Origin: Lachnospiraceae bacterium UBA3732
GTDB lineage: Bacteria; Bacillota; Clostridia; Lachnospirales; Lachnospiraceae
Direction: 5' to 3'
Assembly (NCBI GenBank): GCA_002372545.1
Contig: DFHD01000058.1
Location: 1 to 10,661 of the forward strand
DNA: 10,661 nucleotides
In this document: positions 6,754-10,661 of the stretch, one piece after another
Position numbering within the stretch: the stretch's first letter is position 1
How the letters are laid out: each line of letters opens with the position of its first letter
Notes under the pieces: model-generated
What the model was told of the DNA's origin: nothing
Database searches by the model: none
What the model saw: only the letters and a program-made list of their open reading frames with translations
Made by a program: the position numbers and the translations under genes

Positions 6754-8014
6754 TTGTTTTATTCAATACGGTACCGATCATCTCCGTACCGGATGTCTTC
6801 GCTTCATTTACCGCAAACTTCATGTCCTTCATGGTGGTATTTCCATACGTTGCAAGAAGAACGAGCCCGTCGGCCGCGCTGGAAAGCAGAAGGCCGTCGG
6901 CATGCTCCTTGATGGCCGGCGTTCCCACGATCACGATATCCTGTTTTTCAGAAGCCTTTTCCACTTCCCGGATCAGTTCTCCTGTCTTCTTTCCGTCGGA
7001 GAACGTAAAGGATGATGCCTTCTGCCCTACCGACAGAAGCTCCTGCTCCAGCTTTTCGGCCAGATTCTCTTCTCCCACCTTTTCATTTACCGGGACAAGG
7101 GCGATGACCTTCTTTCCGGAAAGGAGCAGCTGGTAGGCCAGCCTCTTTTCCGCCTCTTCTCTGTTCTTTTCCCTCTTCGGAAGCTTACCGTAAAGAGTAG
7201 TTCCTGCATAAGCCAGGTCTCCTGCATTCCGGATCCGGTCAAATATGACGTAGATCACCAGGAGAACGACAGCAGCCAGGATCACGCCGCCAATACCGCC
7301 GACGATCCCGTACTTGATCAGGCCCGTCAGACTGGGAGAAAAGCTGGACGCTGCTCTGGCGCCGCGGCTGTCCGTAACGGAGGGCTGATCCACAACATAA
7401 ACGTCGGTGACCTTAAGATTCTGCTTAGCCGTCTCAATAAAATGATCGACCAGAAGACGGCAGATATCCAAACCGCGCTCTGCATTCACATCTGTCACGA
7501 CCACCTGCATAATGTTGGTACCATTGTTATTCTTATTGATCAGAAAACGGAACTCCTCCAGGGTGATATTCTTCATATCCGAATACTCTTCCCGGAGATT
7601 CAGCTCGTCAATGATGCTGGCCAGAGTGGTATCACAGGTGAGCAGAATCCTGGCATCCGCCTGCACACGGTTATAGATCTGGCTGACATCTGTTGCATTT
7701 GTTCCGCCGGAAAGGGAGGAAATATCAAAGCCGATATAAATACGGGCAGTAATATTGCTGCTTCCCGCAGGGGGATAAGCATCCGTATGCTTCTGAACGC
7801 CATAATAATACGCATCTCTGTTCTGATTATAAATGGAACTGATGCTCGCATTTCCCCGGCCAACCGAGGTTTCCCACTCCAGCTTCTGTTTACGGTAACC
7901 CAGATAGCCAAAAGCACCCGCAAAAAGGGCCGCCAGCAGAATGATCATCCAGATCCTCTCCCAGAGATATATCAAAAACTGTCTCAGATCAATAAGTCTT
8001 TCCGTATCCTTCAT
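6746..8014 (-). CDS. Wzz/CpsC-like chain-length protein fused to a degenerate BY-kinase-like domain
   Basis: A 422-residue membrane protein that probably sets polysaccharide chain length with the Wzy polymerase. The N-terminal Wzz domain starts RQFLIYLWERIWMIILL with TM1 at about 19-39, has a long extracytoplasmic region (about 45-228) with the late VYVVDQPSV block, and TM2 at about 231-257. The cytoplasmic tail (about 262-422) looks like a CpsD/CapB-type BY-kinase fold: KKVIALVPVNE (301-311) sits where the Walker A loop should be but has no GxxxxGK[ST]; DIVIVGTP (359-366) fits the hhhDxxP motif with Gly364 in place of Asp; ADGLVLLATYGNTTMKD (381-397) and IGTVLNKTKR (413-422) match the fold's end. 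No C-terminal tyrosine cluster exists. It is thus probably non-catalytic. The start is the ATG at 8014, with AAGGAG six bases upstream; an upstream ATG at 8059 would overlap the polymerase gene and lacks support. Confidence 0.88.
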   Translation of the reverse strand: MKDTERLIDLRQFLIYLWERIWMIILLAALFAGAFGYLGYRKQKLEWETSVGRGNASISSIYNQNRDAYYYGVQKHTDAYPPAGSSNITARIYIGFDISSLSGGTNATDVSQIYNRVQADARILLTCDTTLASIIDELNLREEYSDMKNITLEEFRFLINKNNNGTNIMQVVVTDVNAERGLDICRLLVDHFIETAKQNLKVTDVYVVDQPSVTDSRGARAASSFSPSLTGLIKYGIVGGIGGVILAAVVLLVIYVIFDRIRNAGDLAYAGTTLYGKLPKREKNREEAEKRLAYQLLLSGKKVIALVPVNEKVGEENLAEKLEQELLSVGQKASSFTFSDGKKTGELIREVEKASEKQDIVIVGTPAIKEHADGLLLSSAADGLVLLATYGNTTMKDMKFAVNEAKTSGTEMIGTVLNKTKR

Positions 8015-8020
8015 TGCACT

Positions 8021-8026
8021 CTCCTT
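8021..8026 (-). promoter_or_regulatory. Ribosome binding site fixing the start of the Wzz-like gene
   Basis: AAGGAG on the minus strand lies six bases before ATG 8014 and overlaps the TAA stop of the polymerase gene. It favours this start over the ATG 15 codons upstream. Confidence 0.75.
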
Positions 8027-9254
8027 AACCAGCCGTACCTGTATTCCACACCGGAACATTAACTTTAATTTTACCTTCTTTCCCCCTTGCTGTCAACGAA
8101 GCGATCACGCTGCCCAGCATGATCCAGAAGGGATTGAACCAGATATGCAGGATCAGATCATCCACCACTGCATGGGCCGCCAGCATGGTCAGCACAAACA
8201 AGAGATGGGTGTCATGACGCCGCCGGGCATCAAACATCAGATATGTCAGCAAAACCAGGATGACGGCGATGAAAAAGATGCCGTACCGCTGGGTAAACTG
8301 CACGTAGAGATTATCCACATACAGGTACTCTCCCCTGTCCTGCATACCGCTTTCGTTCAGCCCGTTGCCGACCCATTCGATCCTCCTGCCAAACAGAGGA
8401 AGCCCGTAGGTCTTCACCGACATCTGCATAAAGTTCAGCCGGCCGGTAAGCAGGTTGTTCAGCTTTGCCAGTATCCTGTTCTTCGGTGAATATATTTTGA
8501 CCAGGAAAAAGCTGAGCGCCATGCCGAAAAGCCAGGCAAAGGTCACGAAAAATGTAAGGAACCGGTACAGCGTTTGTTTCGGCCTGACCATCACATGGCT
8601 GTGGAGCTTCAGATAGATGAGCGCCAAAAGCATGATCAGCGTGAACAGGAAGCAAAGCCGGGAATCTGTCACGTAATAGAGCCAGTAGCCTGCTCCGAAA
8701 TAAAAAGCGATCCGCCACAGCGGGACCCTTTCCCGGTTCAGATAAAAATCAATGGTGATGATATCCAGAAGATAGGTGGATGCGTAAAGCGCATAGCGGA
8801 AGCCCAGGAATTCTCTTGGTCTTTGGTATTTTGCATCCATGATATAGTTTTCGATGAGCCCCACCTGGCTGCAGACCACGATGATGCCCAGCCAGAATAT
8901 GGTGAGCCAGGCTGTCACCCGCAGGATCCTTTGGATACTGTAGGTCCTGCCGCAGTAGATAAAGAGCAGCGGCGTTGCTGTAACGAAGCTGACGGCTCTG
9001 TGAATGATCAGGAAAAAGAAGGCGATCAGCGCCAGCGTCAGGAACAGTCTGTAATTGTAGCCTCTTTTCAGCAGCTCGCTGATAGCGAGAATCCCCCAGC
9101 AGACCAGGCAGACCAGCTTGTACGCGGCCTCCGGAATGGCGGTGATCAGTACGGTTGAACGCAGGATCATGACCGTCATATAGACCACGAACGCAGAGAG
9201 ATAAAGGATCTCGCTGGTTGATATGCGATTGGGTAAACGGATGCTCCTATCCAC
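8025..9254 (-). CDS. Wzy-like O-antigen/capsule repeat-unit polymerase (membrane protein)
   Basis: A 409-residue integral membrane protein with about ten hydrophobic segments spread over the length (for example 15-31, 46-58, 70-84, 110-130, 200-215, 232-251, 325-341, 350-367, 372-387) and one large hydrophilic loop at about 252-322. That loop contains GRLNFMQMSVKTYGLPLFG (271-289) and ends YLYVDNLYVQFTQRYG (310-325), a pattern I recognise from Wzy-type polymerases of Firmicutes capsule loci. Such proteins join repeat units on the outer face of the membrane. Sequence similarity in this family is weak, so the call rests on topology, the loop and its position beside a Wzz-like gene. The start is GTG with a near-perfect AAGGAGG five bases upstream. 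It is the first gene after the promoter at 9312-9340 and is followed 10 bases later by the chain-length gene. An O-antigen ligase is the main alternative. Confidence 0.82.
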   Translation of the reverse strand: MDRSIRLPNRISTSEILYLSAFVVYMTVMILRSTVLITAIPEAAYKLVCLVCWGILAISELLKRGYNYRLFLTLALIAFFFLIIHRAVSFVTATPLLFIYCGRTYSIQRILRVTAWLTIFWLGIIVVCSQVGLIENYIMDAKYQRPREFLGFRYALYASTYLLDIITIDFYLNRERVPLWRIAFYFGAGYWLYYVTDSRLCFLFTLIMLLALIYLKLHSHVMVRPKQTLYRFLTFFVTFAWLFGMALSFFLVKIYSPKNRILAKLNNLLTGRLNFMQMSVKTYGLPLFGRRIEWVGNGLNESGMQDRGEYLYVDNLYVQFTQRYGIFFIAVILVLLTYLMFDARRRHDTHLLFVLTMLAAHAVVDDLILHIWFNPFWIMLGSVIASLTARGKEGKIKVNVPVWNTGTAG

Positions 9255-9259
9255 TTCAG

Positions 9260-9266
9260 CCTCCTT
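9260..9266 (-). promoter_or_regulatory. Strong ribosome binding site for the GTG start of the polymerase gene
   Basis: AAGGAGG on the minus strand lies five bases before GTG at 9254, the ideal spacing, which settles the non-AUG start. Confidence 0.8.
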
Positions 9267-9282
9267 CCGGGGTACTCTCCGC

Positions 9283-9295
9283 TGTGATCTTCACA
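9283..9295. promoter_or_regulatory. Small palindrome in the predicted 5' leader, candidate operator
   Basis: TGTGATCTTCACA has perfect 5-bp arms around a 3-base centre. It falls about 10-22 bases after the predicted transcription start (near 9305) of the polysaccharide operon, a place where a repressor would block transcription. The arms look like a CRP half-site, but the 3-base spacing differs from the usual 6, so no regulator can be named. Confidence 0.3.
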
Positions 9296-9311
9296 CAATT
9301 ATCCAACCTTC

Positions 9312-9340
9312 ATCATAACAAAAAAAAAGCCGTCTGACAA
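9312..9340 (-). promoter_or_regulatory. Sigma-A type promoter of the polysaccharide operon with a T9 tract in the spacer
   Basis: On the minus strand, TTGTCA (9335-9340, 5 of 6 to consensus) is followed after exactly 17 bases by TATGAT (9312-9317, 5 of 6). The predicted start is near 9305, about 50 bases before the GTG of the polymerase gene. The spacer contains nine consecutive T (9320-9328 as A on the plus strand), right before the -10 box. The gene order, single long operon and lack of another strong promoter downstream fit this as the main promoter. The length of the homopolymer would directly set the -35/-10 spacing. Confidence 0.75.
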
Positions 9341-9404
9341 CACCTGTTCGATTTTCTCACGAACCTGAAAGGCATTCTCCGGAACGGACTTCTTTTATTC
9401 TTTT

Positions 9405-9444
9405 GCATACTTCCCGTCCACGGCCCGTGATATGGGAAGTATGC
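9405..9444. repeat. Large inverted repeat (11-bp perfect arms) between fmt and the operon promoter
   Basis: GCATACTTCCC (9405-9415) and GGGAAGTATGC (9434-9444) are perfect inverted copies. The 18-base middle can form a second small stem CACG/CGTG, so the whole is an extended hairpin. In the direction of fmt transcription it starts 15 bases after the fmt stop and is followed by AAAAGAATAAAAG, not by T residues, so it is not a textbook Rho-independent terminator. It may be a 3' RNA-stabilising or Rho-related structure, or a dyad protein-binding site. The rest of the gap between it and the -35 box (9341-9404) shows only a weak 5-bp hairpin. Confidence 0.7.
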
Positions 9445-9458
9445 GTGATCTCAAGGTT

Positions 9459-10514
9459 TCAGGCGAACATTTCTCCCGGTTTAACCGGATATCCGTTCAG
9501 ATATGCGGCGGCCGGCATGGCCTTTTTCCCCTCCGGCTGAAGCTCGGTAATCACCAGCACACCCTTTCCGGTCATGACAGCGATGCCCTTTTTATTTGCC
9601 TGCAGCACCTCTCCCGGAACAGGCTCACGGTCCTTCCCCCGGGCAGCTCCGGGTGCTTCCGCACTCTGCGGAACCGGCTCCTTCTTTCCGTTTTCCTGCG
9701 AGGCAGGCTCCTGTGAAACTGCGCTCCGGTAGGCTTCCATGTGACGCAGGGTTTCCACTTCATCCGCCACCCTGGCAAAAAGGATTTTCAGATTCTTTTC
9801 TCCCAGAAAAGCATATGCCACCGCATGGGGATTCAGCCCGCGGATCCTCCGGCAAAGCGCCTCAGCCGTTTCTCCAAAGTCCAGCTTACCCATATCCCGG
9901 GTGATCTTTCCGGCATAGCTGCTTTCCTCATTCTTCTGCTTTTCCGGGATAAGGCTCCCTGCTTTAAGACCGGCCAAAAGAGCCGGAAGAAGCTCCGCGC
10001 CGCATTCCGCCAGCTTTTCCGTAAGACTTCCCGCCGTATCCTTTTCGGTTATGGGCAGCTCTGCCTTCATGAGCATGTCGCCCGTGTCCAGTCCCTCTTC
10101 CATCTGCATTACCGTAACGCCGGTTTTCTCATCCCCGGCCAGGATGGCTGCCTCTACCGGAGCCGCTCCTCTGTATTGGGGAAGCAGTGAGGCATGCAGA
10201 TTTACGCAGCCATATCCGGGAATCTCCAGTATGCTCTTCGGCAGAATCTGGCCGTATGCCGCCACCAGAATGAGTTCCGGAGCAGCCATTTTCAGCCACT
10301 CCACCTCTTCCTCAGTCCGCAGCTTCTCCGGCTGACGGACCGGAAGACCCAGCTGCTCCGCAGCCTCCTTCACCGGCGAAGGCATGAGCTTTTTCCCCCG
10401 CCCCCTCGGACGGTCCGGCTGGGTGTATACGGCGACGATCTCCTCGCCCATTTCATGCAGTTTTTTGAGTGCCGGAACCGCAAAGTCCGGCGTTCCCATA
10501 TATACAATTCTCAA
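9459..10514 (-). CDS. fmt: Methionyl-tRNA formyltransferase with a low-complexity insert
   Basis: Fmt transfers a formyl group from 10-formyltetrahydrofolate to Met-tRNA(fMet) for translation initiation in the cytoplasm. The N-terminus MRIVYMGTPDFAVPALKKL is diagnostic, followed by the PDRPRGRGKKLMPSPVK loop (33-49), AAYGQILP (85-92), NLHASLLPQYRGAAP (105-119) with catalytic Asn105 and His107, and EEGLDTGDM (139-147) with Asp143. The C-terminal tRNA-binding domain shows GEVLQANKKGIAVMTGKGVL (301-320) and LQPEGKKAM (325-333). At 351 residues it exceeds the usual 310-315; the extra length is a Glu/Pro/Ala/Gln-rich stretch at about 259-298 between two strands of the C-terminal domain. The start is TTG, preceded by AAGGAG eleven bases away; the next ATG (residue 6) would cut the first beta strand. 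It is a housekeeping gene and not part of the polysaccharide pathway. Confidence 0.97.
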   Translation of the reverse strand: MRIVYMGTPDFAVPALKKLHEMGEEIVAVYTQPDRPRGRGKKLMPSPVKEAAEQLGLPVRQPEKLRTEEEVEWLKMAAPELILVAAYGQILPKSILEIPGYGCVNLHASLLPQYRGAAPVEAAILAGDEKTGVTVMQMEEGLDTGDMLMKAELPITEKDTAGSLTEKLAECGAELLPALLAGLKAGSLIPEKQKNEESSYAGKITRDMGKLDFGETAEALCRRIRGLNPHAVAYAFLGEKNLKILFARVADEVETLRHMEAYRSAVSQEPASQENGKKEPVPQSAEAPGAARGKDREPVPGEVLQANKKGIAVMTGKGVLVITELQPEGKKAMPAAAYLNGYPVKPGEMFA

Positions 10515-10546
10515 TTCTATCTCATCTCCTTTTACTCATGACACCT

Positions 10547-10563
10547 CCGCCCGAAGGGGGCGG
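10547..10563. repeat. GC-rich hairpin upstream of fmt
   Basis: CCGCCC (10547-10552) and GGGCGG (10558-10563) form a perfect 6-bp GC stem with a 5-base loop. It ends 32 bases before the fmt TTG start. No T-tract follows on either strand, so it is not a simple terminator. It could be a leader structure of fmt or only a chance GC palindrome. Confidence 0.45.
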
Positions 10564-10590
10564 CAGTCTTCCTGCTGAACGGAGAGATCC

Positions 10591-10661
10591 ATGTCAGCGA
10601 TACAAATCATATTGCATTTCCCTTTCCGTTTGATTATGATAGTTATGAAGCTATGCGCGGC
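10591..10661 (+). CDS. Possible 5' end of a divergent small membrane-protein ORF (unknown)
   Basis: On the plus strand an ATG at 10591 has GGAGAG six bases or so upstream and opens a frame that runs off the window: MSAIQIILHFPFRLIMIVMK then LCA. The 23 visible residues are strongly hydrophobic with a few basic residues, like the start of a membrane protein. The codons (several ATA and TTG) are more AT-rich than the neighbours. The minus strand also has a stop-free frame through the same bases, ending at a TGA at 10538-10540, so the coding strand is not settled. I recognise no family and assign no function. Confidence 0.3.
   Translation, partial: MSAIQIILHFPFRLIMIVMKLCA

Noticed and set aside
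5509..6912. Plus-strand open frame of 467 codons
   Set aside because: It is antisense to the glycosylphosphotransferase, is unusually rich in His, Asp and Gln with no domain, and the minus-strand protein has all catalytic motifs.
8015..8059. 15-codon N-terminal extension of the Wzz-like protein
   Set aside because: It would overlap the end of the polymerase gene and lacks a ribosome site, while ATG 8014 has AAGGAG at ideal spacing.
9320..9362. Rho-independent terminator for fmt using the T9 tract
   Set aside because: No stem sits directly before the T run on the minus strand; the nearest hairpin (GTTCG/CGAAC) is 17 bases away, and the tract fits a 17-bp promoter spacer better.
10605..10650. 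Promoter for fmt (TATGAT or CATAAT on the minus strand)
   Set aside because: The -10-like hexamers have no acceptable -35 at 16-18 bases within the window.
10538..10661. Stop-free minus-strand frame as the 3' end of def or priA
   Set aside because: The roughly 40 residues match neither family's C-terminus and include rare ATA codons; too short to call.
1..10661. CRISPR arrays, tRNA/rRNA genes, transposases, riboswitches
   Set aside because: No regularly spaced direct repeats, cloverleaf or rRNA sequence, transposase motif or conserved riboswitch core was found on either strand.

Overview
The window looks like an exopolysaccharide or capsule assembly locus of a Gram-positive anaerobe of the Clostridia (Lachnospiraceae-like). 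This placement is an inference. It rests on balanced base composition, strong AAGGAG-type ribosome binding sites, CpsC-type chain-length and polyprenyl glycosylphosphotransferase genes of Firmicutes type, and a LicD gene next to a DUF4422 glycosyltransferase. No 16S rRNA or other species marker is present.

Nine genes can be supported and all lie on the minus strand, so the locus reads from right to left. At the right is the housekeeping gene fmt (9459-10514, TTG start), with a possible divergent small membrane-protein ORF starting at 10591 and running off the edge. The 204-base gap after fmt (9255-9458) holds a 40-base hairpin with 11-bp perfect arms, a near-consensus sigma-A promoter (TTGTCA, 17 bp, TATGAT) whose spacer contains nine consecutive T, and a small palindrome in the predicted leader.

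From that promoter the order is: Wzy-like polymerase (8025-9254), Wzz/CpsC chain-length protein fused to a degenerate BY-kinase-like domain (6746-8014), initiating polyprenyl sugar-phosphate transferase (5320-6738), GT2 glycosyltransferase (4353-5303), LicD-family transferase (3412-4221), second GT2 glycosyltransferase (2480-3415), DUF4422 glycosyltransferase (1619-2476), and a Wzx-type flippase (1-1436, cut by the window edge). Spacing is tight (4-base overlap to 16-base gaps) except for two gaps of 131 and 182 bases, both carrying purine-rich, U-poor low-complexity sequence in the mRNA sense.

Together the genes make a nearly complete Wzx/Wzy pathway. The glycosylphosphotransferase loads the first sugar on undecaprenyl phosphate. 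The GT2 and DUF4422 enzymes extend the repeat unit, and LicD probably adds a phospho-substituent such as phosphocholine. Wzx flips the unit, Wzy polymerises it, and the Wzz-like protein sets chain length. No autophosphorylating tyrosine kinase, phosphatase or nucleotide-sugar synthesis gene is visible; more of the locus probably lies beyond the left edge.

The points most worth a second look are the T9 tract inside the operon promoter (possible slippage-based phase variation), the kinase-like domain that has lost its ATP-binding motifs, the low-complexity insert in Fmt, and the purine-rich repeats at gene junctions. I saw no CRISPR array, transposase, tRNA or rRNA.
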